DNA of 64,000 bases, taken from positions 248,001-312,000 of the forward strand of contig NZ_RZNC01000002.1 in assembly GCF_004078655.1 (NCBI RefSeq), read 5' to 3'. The position numbers and the translations under genes are program-made. Below are positions 46,769-55,385 of this stretch, piece after piece. The notes beneath the pieces are model-generated. The model did not search any database. It was not told the origin of the DNA and was given only the letters and a program-made list of their open reading frames with translations. Source of the DNA: Labedella populi (GTDB taxonomy: Bacteria > Actinomycetota > Actinomycetes > Actinomycetales > Microbacteriaceae). How positions within the stretch are numbered: the first letter of the stretch is position 1; the number at the start of each line of letters is the position of its first letter.

Positions 46769-48637
46769 TCAGTTCGGGAGAACCGAGACGATGCTGCGCA
46801 CGGGAACGGTGCGCTCCACATCGGCCTTCGCGTCCCGCCCCCGCAAGCGACCCCCTGACAGTCCCGTGGCCTCGAGTCGGAACTCACGATCGGACCCGTC
46901 CGGGAAGCGGACGACGACCGTGATGGTGCTGCGTCGCTTCACGGCCTCGTCGAGTTGCCGCGAGAGCCACGCGGCGTCGGTGGCCTCGCCCTCGGCGCCC
47001 CTCGACGATCGCAAGCGTTCGAGAAGGCCGCCCGTTTCCGCGGACGTCCTCGACCGTTCCGTCGCGAGTCGCTCCCGGCCGAGCAGGACGATCGAGCCGT
47101 CGAGGCTCTCCGGAGCAACGGGGTAGCGGGCGTCCTGGAGCGCCCAGAACACGACGTCCGGTGGCAACGTCGTCTCGAGGCGATCCGTCACCCCGGGAGA
47201 CGGGGTCCGGAGTGCGAGGGGTGAGAGCGCCTGATCGACGCCGATGGCGGCGAGGTAGTCGCGATCGGACGAGCGGACGTAGGACGTCCCGGTCGCATTC
47301 GCGCCATCATGGGGCGAGAACGGACCCACGCGGATGAGACCGTGACGCGACGCGGCCTCCGACACGACGTACTCGACGGGCTGAGGGACTCCCGAGAGGG
47401 AGACGGAACGGAGGAATCCGAGGATCTCGTCCCGGGTGGAACCGTTTGAGAGGGCCCGACCGACGCTCTGCGGCGACAACCGGTAGGTCGAGGCGTGTGA
47501 GCGTGACTCCAGGTCGGTCATCGTCCGGAGTGTTCGGTCGAGTCCCGCGACGAGTGGGCCCGGCGCGATGATCGTGAGGTCGTTCTGGACGTACACCTTG
47601 TCGACCTCGCCGGGCAGGTCCGGCGCGAGGACGGCCGTCGCCGCGCCGACTCCGCGGGTGAGGAGAGCGATCGCGACAGGGCTCCACACGCCACCGACGG
47701 TGAGCCCGAGGATGTCGGAACGGGCAGCGAGTCGCTCGACGCGGCTCGCGAGCCAGTCGCCGCCTGCGGGGAACCACCACCGCGCGAACGCCTCGAGCCG
47801 TTCTCCGAGCTGACCATGCCGCGTCGAGGTCATGACGGCGAGGATCTCGGGGGAGATGCTCGAGAGCCACGATTCGGCGAGCGTCCGCCAGCGCTCGCCG
47901 ATCCCGAGACGGAGCCACTCGAGACCGGTCCTGGTGACGAGCCACGAGCGGTCCTCGAGCGCGACGAGGCCCGCTGCGCCGGCGAGCTCGATGAGACGTC
48001 CGACCGCGTCGACGTCCGCCCCGATCACCGTGGACAGATATCGAGCGTCCGGGAGGGAGAGTCCACCCCGCCCGAGTTCGCGGGCGGGGTGGCGCAGTAG
48101 GGCATCGAGGAGGTCGCCGGTTCGCGCCGAGGCGAGGAACGCTCGTTCCACGGCGACCGCGGAGACGGTCGCCGCATCGGCGGTCGGCGAGATCGCGCTC
48201 GGTCGGGGCGCGGAGAGGAGCGCGTCGAGGGCCAGGGAGCCGTCGTCGACGGCGTGCAGGGCTGCCCCCACTGCATCGATCGGGACGTCCAGGTCCTCGA
48301 CGAGGAGAAGGCCGGCGGTCTCGGCTCGCGACCGAGCCGCCGCGAGGTCGTCGGCGTCCCACTGCACGTCACCCCCTCGTCGATCCACGAGGGCGATGAG
48401 TTCCTCGAACGCGAAGGGGCGCGCCAGTTCGGCGGCGGCGGTGAGTACCACGAGGGTTCGGCGGTCGAGGCGCCGGACGGTGGCTTCCAGTCGGGACCGG
48501 TCGAGGAGGTACTCGGCGAGATCGAACAGGTCGGAGATGTGCGCGTCGTCCGGGACGCCGCGAGCGGCCAGGAGGGCGGAGAGTCTGTCGTCGTCCCAGC
48601 GGCGGAGTGCGCCCGCGAGCGCGAGAGTGTCGGTCAC
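46769..48637 (-). CDS. Helicase-associated (XPB/Ssl2-like) domain protein
   Basis: The 622-residue soluble protein has helical repeats with winged-helix-like segments (LARPFAFEELIALVDRRGGD), a central region with VYVQNDLTIIAPGPLVAGLD and LESRSHASTYRLSPQSVGRAL, typical of the Helicase_C_3 / XPB-Ssl2-like group, and a C-terminal segment that resembles a WYL-like beta domain (STITVVVRFPDGSDREFRLE). It lacks Walker motifs. It is always found beside ercc3 in actinobacteria and probably assists the helicase; mechanism unknown. Confidence 0.88.
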   Translation of the reverse strand: MTDTLALAGALRRWDDDRLSALLAARGVPDDAHISDLFDLAEYLLDRSRLEATVRRLDRRTLVVLTAAAELARPFAFEELIALVDRRGGDVQWDADDLAAARSRAETAGLLLVEDLDVPIDAVGAALHAVDDGSLALDALLSAPRPSAISPTADAATVSAVAVERAFLASARTGDLLDALLRHPARELGRGGLSLPDARYLSTVIGADVDAVGRLIELAGAAGLVALEDRSWLVTRTGLEWLRLGIGERWRTLAESWLSSISPEILAVMTSTRHGQLGERLEAFARWWFPAGGDWLASRVERLAARSDILGLTVGGVWSPVAIALLTRGVGAATAVLAPDLPGEVDKVYVQNDLTIIAPGPLVAGLDRTLRTMTDLESRSHASTYRLSPQSVGRALSNGSTRDEILGFLRSVSLSGVPQPVEYVVSEAASRHGLIRVGPFSPHDGANATGTSYVRSSDRDYLAAIGVDQALSPLALRTPSPGVTDRLETTLPPDVVFWALQDARYPVAPESLDGSIVLLGRERLATERSRTSAETGGLLERLRSSRGAEGEATDAAWLSRQLDEAVKRRSTITVVVRFPDGSDREFRLEATGLSGGRLRGRDAKADVERTVPVRSIVSVLPN

Positions 48638-48665
48638 TCCGGCCTGCTCGCCGGCACACGCATGG

Positions 48666-48941
48666 TCAACTCCGCTCGCTGTCCGCTTGACGCGCCGTTC
48701 GGGCCCGGCGAACCGTCGCGACGATGAGCAGGGTCAACAGGATGAGGAAGGCGACCGGGAGTCCGAAGTACGGCGTCATGGCGACGACGGGCCAGACGCT
48801 GCCGCCGAAATCGGTGGTCCCGACCCACGTGGCGATGAGCACGACGACGAGGCAGACGACGGAGACGAGGGAGACGCCGACGAGCATGAACGTCAGGATG
48901 CGTTCGAAACGCGTCGGGCTCGGCGTCGTCGGAGGGGTCAC
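48666..48941 (-). CDS. Small two-helix membrane protein
   Basis: The 91-residue protein starts at GTG. It has helix 1 (about 14-40, ILTFMLVGVSLVSVVCLVVV), a short loop with TTDFGGSVWP and helix 2 (about 55-77, GLPVAFLILLTLLIVATV), then a basic tail (RRARTARQADSERS). Both termini should be cytoplasmic. Such proteins are encoded before the ercc3 partner gene in related genomes. Function unknown. Confidence 0.7.
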   Translation of the reverse strand: MTPPTTPSPTRFERILTFMLVGVSLVSVVCLVVVLIATWVGTTDFGGSVWPVVAMTPYFGLPVAFLILLTLLIVATVRRARTARQADSERS

Positions 48942-49137
48942 GCTGTCAGGATATGCCCAACGCGTCCGGCTCGGGGGCCGACCTCCCCATCGCGTCGCGT
49001 GCGACCGCGGGACTTCGGGCCACCGCCCGACTAAACTGGGAGGGCGGCGTGAGCGTCGTCCGCTCCTGGGATGATCCAGGGGTGACACCCCCCGACGCCG
49101 ACACGATCGGCGTTTCGATCCACAGCGAGGTTCCCCC

Positions 49138-49521
49138 ATGCCCACCGGCAAGGTCAAGTTCTACGACGACGACAAAGGCTTCGGCTTCATCGCCGGAGAC
49201 GACGGAAACGAGGTCTTCCTCCACGCGTCGGCTCTGCCCGCCGACGTCACGAGCGTCAAGACGGGGACGCGACTCGAGTACGGCATCGCCGACGGCAAGC
49301 GGGGAGCGCAAGCACTCTCCGTCCGCCTTCTCGAAGCTCCGCCGCGCCTCGCGAAGATGAAGCGCAAGTCCGCGGACGACATGGCGATCATCGTCGAGGA
49401 CCTCGTGAAGCTTCTCGATGGCCTCGGAGCCGGTCTCCGCAAGGGGCGGTACCCCGACGGTCCCCACGCGCGCAAGGTCGCGGCGGTGCTCCGCCGCGTC
49501 GCCGACGAGCTCGATGTCTGA
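49138..49521 (+). CDS. Cold-shock domain protein with C-terminal extension (CspB type)
   Basis: The 127-residue protein has a cold-shock domain (1-67; RNP1 KGFGFIAG, RNP2 VFLHASAL) and a C-terminal helical extension (MKRKSADDMAIIVEDLVKLL, then RKVAAVLRRVADELDV) that ordinary Csps lack. This longer form is typical of actinobacteria. RNA binding is expected. The stop overlaps the start of the DUF3027 gene by eight bases, so translation is coupled. Confidence 0.92.
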   Translation: MPTGKVKFYDDDKGFGFIAGDDGNEVFLHASALPADVTSVKTGTRLEYGIADGKRGAQALSVRLLEAPPRLAKMKRKSADDMAIIVEDLVKLLDGLGAGLRKGRYPDGPHARKVAAVLRRVADELDV

Positions 49522-50155
49522 CGCCGACACGGCGGCCGCGGGGGAGGCGCCCTCGGAGTCGGCCACGGAGGACGCACTCGGGTCGCGCGAGATCGTCGCC
49601 GACGAGGTGCTCGTCGGTGCGCGCGCGCTGGCTCGCGCCGCACTCATCGAGACGACGCCGGAGCAGACGGTCGGAGAGGACGCCGGACACATCGTCGAGG
49701 CCGAGCATGTGCTCTCGGTGCGGTTCGCGAGCAGGCTCGACGGCTACGTCGGCTGGTTCTGGACCGTCACGATCGCCCGAGTGGATGACGCGGATCCGAC
49801 CGTGCTCGAGGTGTCGCTGCTGCCAGGGGAGGGCGCTCTCGTCGCTCCCGATTGGGTCCCGTGGTCCGAGCGACTCGCCGACTGGCGCGCCTCGCAGGAA
49901 GAGCCTGCGGTCTCCGATGAGGCGATCGGCGAGAGCGACGAGGCGGACGACGACGAGGTAGACGACGACGAGGTAGACGAGTCCGATCTCGTGGCCGACG
50001 ATGATCTCGACATCGACGAGGTGGACATCGACGACGCGGATTCGGACGACGACGACGACGATGACGACGACGATGACGATGACGATGACGACACCGACGA
50101 TGACGATGACGATGACGATGACGACACCGAGGAGTACGACGGTCGTCGACGCTGA
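49514..50155 (+). CDS. DUF3027 protein with poly-aspartate tail
   Basis: The 213-residue protein has a DUF3027 domain (about 20-125; ADEVLVGARALARAALIETT, ASRLDGYVGWFWTVTIARVD, APDWVPWSERL) and then about 85 residues dominated by Asp and Glu, ending in runs of 17 and 10 Asp divided by Thr, and a YDGRRR end. DUF3027 is an actinobacterial family without known function that often neighbours this cold-shock gene. The acidic tail could bind metal ions or basic proteins, or mimic nucleic acid; that is speculation. It ends in a terminator. Confidence 0.88.
   Translation: MSDADTAAAGEAPSESATEDALGSREIVADEVLVGARALARAALIETTPEQTVGEDAGHIVEAEHVLSVRFASRLDGYVGWFWTVTIARVDDADPTVLEVSLLPGEGALVAPDWVPWSERLADWRASQEEPAVSDEAIGESDEADDDEVDDDEVDESDLVADDDLDIDEVDIDDADSDDDDDDDDDDDDDDDDTDDDDDDDDDDTEEYDGRRR
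50045..50128 (+). repeat. GAC/GAT trinucleotide repeat encoding poly-Asp
   Basis: A run of GAC and GAT codons, interrupted by ACC twice, encodes the Asp tracts. Such a repeat is prone to slippage, always in steps of one codon if frame is kept. Confidence 0.9.
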
Positions 50156-50168
50156 CGCTGAGGATGCG

Positions 50169-50201
50169 GAACGGGCCGGCCGCGATGCGACCGGCCCGTT
50201 C
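50169..50201. terminator. Bidirectional terminator between DUF3027 gene and serC
   Basis: GAACGGGCCGG and CCGGCCCGTTC form an 11-bp perfect stem with an 11-base loop, followed by TCATTCC. Confidence 0.8.
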
Positions 50202-50215
50202 TCATTCCCCCATGC

Positions 50216-51337
<1,122 letters not shown>

Positions 51338-51439
51338 CTAGGGCCGAGGCGCTGTGCGTCGCGGTTCGTGACGTGCGCAGGAGCGGCCCGTCGAAACAGT
51401 AGGCTGGGGGTCGCATGCGTGAATTCGAAGGGGATGTCG

Positions 51440-52153
51440 ATGACCGACCTTATTGACACAACGGAGATGTATCTCCGCACGATCCTCGATCTCGAGGAGG
51501 AGAACATCGTCCCCCTGCGCGCGCGCATCTCGGAGCGTCTCGGTCACTCGGGACCGACCGTCTCGCAGACCGTCGGTCGGATGGAGCGCGACGGCCTCGT
51601 CGTCGTCTCGGGCGACCGCCACCTCGAACTGACCGAGCAGGGGCGCCGACGCGCGGTGCACGTGATGCGCAAACACCGCCTCGCCGAGCGGCTCCTGAGC
51701 GACGTGATCGGGCTCGAGTGGGAGTTCGTGCACGAGGAGGCCTGCCGCTGGGAGCACGTCATGAGCGAGCAAGTGGAGCGCAAGCTCCTCGAGGTCCTCG
51801 ACCACCCGACGGAGTCGCCGTACGGCAACCCGATCCCGGGACTCGAGGAGCTCGGAGGCCCGCGAGCGGCCGTCTTCACCGAGGGTCTCTCGAACGTCGT
51901 CGACGTCGTGCGCTCGGCCACCGGTCCCGTTCTCGCGACGGTCCGGCGTCTCGCCGAGCCGGTGCAGTTCGAGCCGGAACTCCTCCTCCAGCTCAAGCAG
52001 GCCGGAGTCACGCCGGGGGCCACCGCCACCTTCTCGCCGTCGGGCTCCTACGTCCTCGTCCGGGTGGAGGGGCACGGAGACGGCCTCGAGCTCCCCGCCG
52101 AGGTGGCCGGCCACATCTACGTCGCGGTCCTCTCACCCATCACGGCCGAATAA
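51440..52153 (+). CDS. DtxR/IdeR-family metal-dependent repressor
   Basis: The 237-residue repressor has a winged-helix domain (DTTEMYLRTILDLEEENIVP, SGPTVSQTVGRMERDGLVVV), a dimerisation and metal-binding domain and a C-terminal SH3-like domain (about 160-237). Metal ligands correspond to DtxR: Met in TTEMYL, His in MRKHRLAERLL, and the cluster VHEEACRWEHVMS with Glu, Cys, Glu and His. The Cys at the primary site favours iron (IdeR/DtxR) over manganese (MntR). ATG 51440 has AAGGGG at proper spacing. Confidence 0.9.
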   Translation: MTDLIDTTEMYLRTILDLEEENIVPLRARISERLGHSGPTVSQTVGRMERDGLVVVSGDRHLELTEQGRRRAVHVMRKHRLAERLLSDVIGLEWEFVHEEACRWEHVMSEQVERKLLEVLDHPTESPYGNPIPGLEELGGPRAAVFTEGLSNVVDVVRSATGPVLATVRRLAEPVQFEPELLLQLKQAGVTPGATATFSPSGSYVLVRVEGHGDGLELPAEVAGHIYVAVLSPITAE

Positions 52154-52177
52154 GCCCTGGTCACGGCGAGATTCGTT

Positions 52178-52205
52178 GTTATCTTTCCGTTACCTTCGCG
52201 TTAAT
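52178..52205 (+). promoter_or_regulatory. Three 11-bp-spaced direct repeats upstream of the M23 peptidase gene
   Basis: GTTATC-N5-GTTACC-N5-GTTAAT repeats with an exact 11-bp period, the pattern bound by OmpR-family regulators. MtrA-type sites upstream of actinobacterial cell-wall hydrolase genes have GTTAC-like repeats, so this is a candidate MtrA box. It lies about 185 bases before the start. Confidence 0.5.
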
Positions 52206-52390
52206 GGTGTCCGGGAGGACGTGCGTTTCCGCTGATCGTCGCGTATTCTCGGTGAAGTCCAAAGGTCAGAAGCCGACCGACGGACCCCCTGCGAGTCGTC
52301 CCGAGACTCGTCACCTCGTGGGGAGAAGCCACCACCTTGGTCGTGACGAGAGCTGCCCTTCACGGGCTCGGGACGCCGGAGGTCACCCTA

Positions 52391-53413
52391 TTGGTCCTGT
52401 CAGCTCCCTCGACGCCAGGCAACCCGGACGACGCGATTCGCAACGACCGTGATGCTCCGGAGCTCCCCTCGCGTCGCTCGTTGCGTCGTGACGTCCCCGC
52501 GACCACGTCGACCCGGCAGCAGCGCTCCGCCCCCTCGGTCCCGTCGGTGAACGCGCGAGCGTCGGCTCCGGCCGGCTCGGGCGCCTCTGGGCGTGTCCCC
52601 GCCCGCACCGCTCCCGCCTCGGCCGTGAAGCAGAGCCCGGCGCGCAAGTCGTTCCGCTCGACGGCCATCGTTGCCCTCGTCGTCCCCGGCTTGTTCGCCA
52701 CCGTGGCCCTTCCCGCGTACGCGGTCGCCCCCGACGCTGCGACGACCGAGAGCGTGCACTCGTACGCGCAGCAATCGGCGCAGACCCTCGTCGTCTCGTC
52801 GGCAGCGCAGACACTCACCGTGAATCGCGACGTCTACGGCGCTACGACCCCTGAGGAGATCGCGGCGATGAAGGCGGCCGAAGAGGCCAAGAAGGCGGCT
52901 GCGGCGGCCGAGGCCGCGCGCAAGGCCGCCGCGGAGGCCGGCCTCACGAGCGGTTCCGGTGGCTCCGGTGGCTCCGGAGGCTCGGCCATCTTCGGCGCGA
53001 TCGCCGGCTCAGGCCAGGTGCGCTACCCGCTTGCCGTCACGGCGACCATCGGCGACGGTTTCGGTTCGCGCGGCGGCGCTCACAACGGTGTCGACATGTT
53101 GTGCCCTGGGGGCACGGCCATCGGCGCGATCGCCGACGGAACCGTCCGCATCTCGACGGAGAGCTACTTCGGGTATGGAGTCGCCGTCGTCATCGACCAC
53201 GTCATCAACGGGCAGACGGTCAGCACCCTCTACGCTCACATGACCTATGGCACGCGCGCCGTCCAGGTCGGTCAGAAGGTCAGTGCCGGCCAGATCATCG
53301 GACAGGTCGGAAGCACCGGTCGATCGACGGCCAACCACCTCCACCTCGAGGTGAAGATCAACGGCTCGCTCGTCGACCCGATGGCCTGGCTCCGCGCGAA
53401 CGGCGCGGCCTGA
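52391..53413 (+). CDS. Secreted M23-family (LytM) peptidase
   Basis: The 340-residue protein starts at TTG 52391 behind a perfectly placed GGAGG. The long N-terminal Ser/Arg-rich region precedes the export helix (about 92-118, STAIVALVVPGLFATVALPA, then YAVA). A coiled coil rich in Ala, Glu and Lys (about 157-180) and a Gly/Ser linker lead to the M23 domain with zinc ligands in GGAHNGVDMLCPGG and STANHLHLEVKING. It should cleave peptidoglycan cross-bridges or act as an amidase activator; whether the Zn site is complete cannot be confirmed from sequence alone (the HxxxD and HxH motifs are present). Confidence 0.88.
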   Translation: MVLSAPSTPGNPDDAIRNDRDAPELPSRRSLRRDVPATTSTRQQRSAPSVPSVNARASAPAGSGASGRVPARTAPASAVKQSPARKSFRSTAIVALVVPGLFATVALPAYAVAPDAATTESVHSYAQQSAQTLVVSSAAQTLTVNRDVYGATTPEEIAAMKAAEEAKKAAAAAEAARKAAAEAGLTSGSGGSGGSGGSAIFGAIAGSGQVRYPLAVTATIGDGFGSRGGAHNGVDMLCPGGTAIGAIADGTVRISTESYFGYGVAVVIDHVINGQTVSTLYAHMTYGTRAVQVGQKVSAGQIIGQVGSTGRSTANHLHLEVKINGSLVDPMAWLRANGAA

Positions 53414-53473
53414 CCCAGTCCGGCGCGACGGCGTCGCCGATCGTCTCGCGAGTCTTCATGATTGCTGAGAATC

Positions 53474-53490
53474 GTTACGGTTTCGTGACC
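53474..53490 (+). promoter_or_regulatory. Direct repeats upstream of the NlpC/P60 gene
   Basis: GTTACG-N5-GTGACC has an 11-bp period like the array before the preceding hydrolase gene, again about 180 bases from the start. It is a candidate site for the same OmpR-family regulator. Confidence 0.45.
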
Positions 53491-53669
53491 AATCACGCTC
53501 GACAATTCGACGCGGCCGTGGTCGGCGCCTAAGGTTGATCGAGTTCGCGCGCCTCCCGACGCGCGAACCGCGACCCGGGTGCCCGTTCCTCGTCCCGGTG
53601 ATCGACCCGAGAACCACACAACGAGGCGGTCGGCTCGAGCCGCTCCGGGCGGGCAGTGGAGAATCACTC

Positions 53670-54482
53670 GTGAGCCTTTCCGACTCCCACCGTTCCCGCC
53701 GCCCGGTGCCGCCGCTCGCCGATTCACGCGCGGCTCGTCGAGACGTCGAGCGCCGGTTCCGGGCAGCATCGCGAGTGAAGAAGCTCCGCGCCCGCGCCAT
53801 CAGTGCGGCCATCGTCGCCGGAATGTTCAGTACGACGGCGCTTCCCGCCTTCGCGACGGGCCCAGGGCCTGAGACGCCGACGACGTTCGAGTCGGCGCGC
53901 CTCGAGACGCAGTCGCTCACGCTCGATGGCGGCGCCGATCTCGCCGGAGCCGACGCGGGAGGCTACGGCGCCACGAGCACGGAAGAGCTCGCCGCGGCAC
54001 GGGCGGCCGCTGAGGCCGAGCAAGCCGCCGAAGCCGCCGAAGCCGCCGCCCAGGCGGCCGCCGCGGCTGCGGCGTCGTCCTCGTCTGGGTCCGCTTCGAC
54101 GGGTTCCGGATCCGTCGCGAGTGGCTCCGTGCCCACGCCGTCCTTCAGCCTCGACGCGGTGTTCCAGGCTGCCCTGCAGTATCGGGGCACTCCGTACGTC
54201 TTCGGCGGCTCGACGCCCTCGGGCTTCGACTGCTCCGGGTTCGTGATGTACGTCTACGCGAAGTTCGGCATCAGCCTGCCGCACTCGGTGAGCGGTCAGG
54301 CCGCGGTGGGCACGCGCATCCCACTGTCGGAGGCGCGCCCGGGCGACCTCGTGATGATGTCGGGCCACGACGGGTTCTACGCCGGGAACGGAATGATCCT
54401 CGACGCGCCGCGGCCGGGCAAGGTCGTCCAGATGCGCCCCATCTGGACGAGTGACTACTCGATCGTCCGTATCGCCGGTTGA
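53670..54482 (+). CDS. Secreted NlpC/P60 endopeptidase
   Basis: The 270-residue protein starts at GTG behind GGAG. The Arg-rich N-terminus and hydrophobic stretch (about 47-66, AISAAIVAGMFSTTALPAFA) form the signal. A coiled coil of Ala and Glu and a Ser/Gly linker precede the NlpC/P60 domain (about 165-270): catalytic Cys in SGFDCSGFVMYVYAKFGISL, His in MMSGHDGFYAGNG, and the third polar residue in ILDAPRPGKVV. It cuts peptidoglycan stems. It shares architecture and leader features with the preceding M23 gene, so the two are probably co-regulated. Confidence 0.92.
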   Translation: MSLSDSHRSRRPVPPLADSRAARRDVERRFRAASRVKKLRARAISAAIVAGMFSTTALPAFATGPGPETPTTFESARLETQSLTLDGGADLAGADAGGYGATSTEELAAARAAAEAEQAAEAAEAAAQAAAAAAASSSSGSASTGSGSVASGSVPTPSFSLDAVFQAALQYRGTPYVFGGSTPSGFDCSGFVMYVYAKFGISLPHSVSGQAAVGTRIPLSEARPGDLVMMSGHDGFYAGNGMILDAPRPGKVVQMRPIWTSDYSIVRIAG

Positions 54483-54614
54483 CGCGCGTGCGGTCGCGCG
54501 GACCCCGTGAACACTGCGTGACGACACGTCGACGTTCGACGGGTTCCGTTCGGTTTCCGTCCCCCTCGGGGGTACTCTGATGCTCTGACACTTCTCGAGG
54601 AGAAGGGGAGCCGA

Positions 54615-54713
54615 ATGGACAGGGTCACGGGTATCCACCCCACGGATGCGCGCGGCCTGTACGTCCTGAAGCATTTCAGCCAACTGTGCCTCGGTCTCGA
54701 GCCGAGCGAATGA
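54615..54713 (+). CDS. 32-residue mini-ORF with its own expression signals
   Basis: ATG 54615 to TGA 54711-54713 encodes MDRVTGIHPTDARGLYVLKH followed by FSQLCLGLEPSE. A strong ribosome site (GGAGAAGGGGAG) precedes the ATG, a TACTCT -10-like sequence lies about 45 bases upstream, and a T-tailed terminator begins at the stop. It looks like a complete transcription unit. The product is soluble with one Cys. I know no relative; it could also be a leader peptide. Confidence 0.5.
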   Translation: MDRVTGIHPTDARGLYVLKHFSQLCLGLEPSE

Positions 54714-54745
54714 AGGGCGCCGTCTACGTGACGGTGCCCTTTTCT
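54713..54745 (+). terminator. Terminator after the mini-ORF
   Basis: AAGGGCGCCGTC pairs with GACGGTGCCCTT (one G-T pair, 5-base loop) and is followed by TTCTGTT. Confidence 0.85.
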
Positions 54746-54831
54746 GTTGCCTGAAATCCCCGTCCCCTCGTCTCGTGTCGGTGCAGTTCGAATTACCGGA
54801 AACCCAAGCGGCCGTTCGAGAGGAACAACCG

Positions 54832-55335
54832 ATGCGCACACTGGTGCTGAATGCAGGATACGAACCACTCGCCGTGGTGTCGTTCAAGCGGGCCCTCATG
54901 CTCGTGATGAACGACAAGGCGACCGTCGTGGAGGTCGACACCGGTCACCCGGTGTGGGCGGCCTCCGGGTCGTGGGATCGGCCGAGCGTGATCGTCCTGA
55001 CGCGCTACGTGCGCATCCCGCACGCCCGGCGCGTGCCGGTCACGCGACGCGGCGTCCTCCGCCGGGACGGGAATCACTGCGGCTACTGCGGCAAGACGGC
55101 GACCACGATCGACCACATCCTGCCGCGCTCCCGCGGGGGCGAGGACTCGTGGGAGAACCTCGTCGCGTGCTGCCTCAAATGCAACAACCTCAAGAGCGAC
55201 CGGACTCCGGCCGAGATGGGGTGGCAGCTGCGACTGACGCCGAAGACGCCGCACGGGCCGACGTGGGCCGTGCGCGGCGTCGAACGGACGACTCCCGTCT
55301 GGGACCGCTACCTCGACGTCGGCTTCGCCGCCTGA
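54832..55335 (+). CDS. HNH endonuclease-family protein
   Basis: The 167-residue protein begins MRTLVLNAGYEPLAVVSFKR, the standard start of this bacterial HNH group. The nuclease core has a zinc CxxC (HCGYCGKTAT), the HNH pair (TTIDHILPRSRGGEDSWENL) and a second CxxC (CCLKCNNLKSDRTP). GAGAGGAA precedes the ATG. The family is widespread and chromosomal and is not linked to a mobile element here; its role is unknown, though DNA nicking or repair is expected. Confidence 0.93.
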   Translation: MRTLVLNAGYEPLAVVSFKRALMLVMNDKATVVEVDTGHPVWAASGSWDRPSVIVLTRYVRIPHARRVPVTRRGVLRRDGNHCGYCGKTATTIDHILPRSRGGEDSWENLVACCLKCNNLKSDRTPAEMGWQLRLTPKTPHGPTWAVRGVERTTPVWDRYLDVGFAA

Positions 55336-55341
55336 CGCGAC

Positions 55342-55373
55342 GAACGCCCCGCCCGGGGCTGGGCGGGGCGTTC
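55342..55373. terminator. Bidirectional terminator
   Basis: GAACGCCCCGCCC and GGGCGGGGCGTTC form a 13-bp perfect stem with a 6-base loop between the convergent HNH and phosphoesterase genes. Confidence 0.85.
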
Positions 55374-55385
55374 GTGTGCGGGACG

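Noticed and set aside
52154-52390. c-di-AMP (ydaO) riboswitch before the wall hydrolase gene
   Set aside because: Such riboswitches occur before actinobacterial hydrolase genes, but I could not find the conserved core segments here or at 53414-53669.
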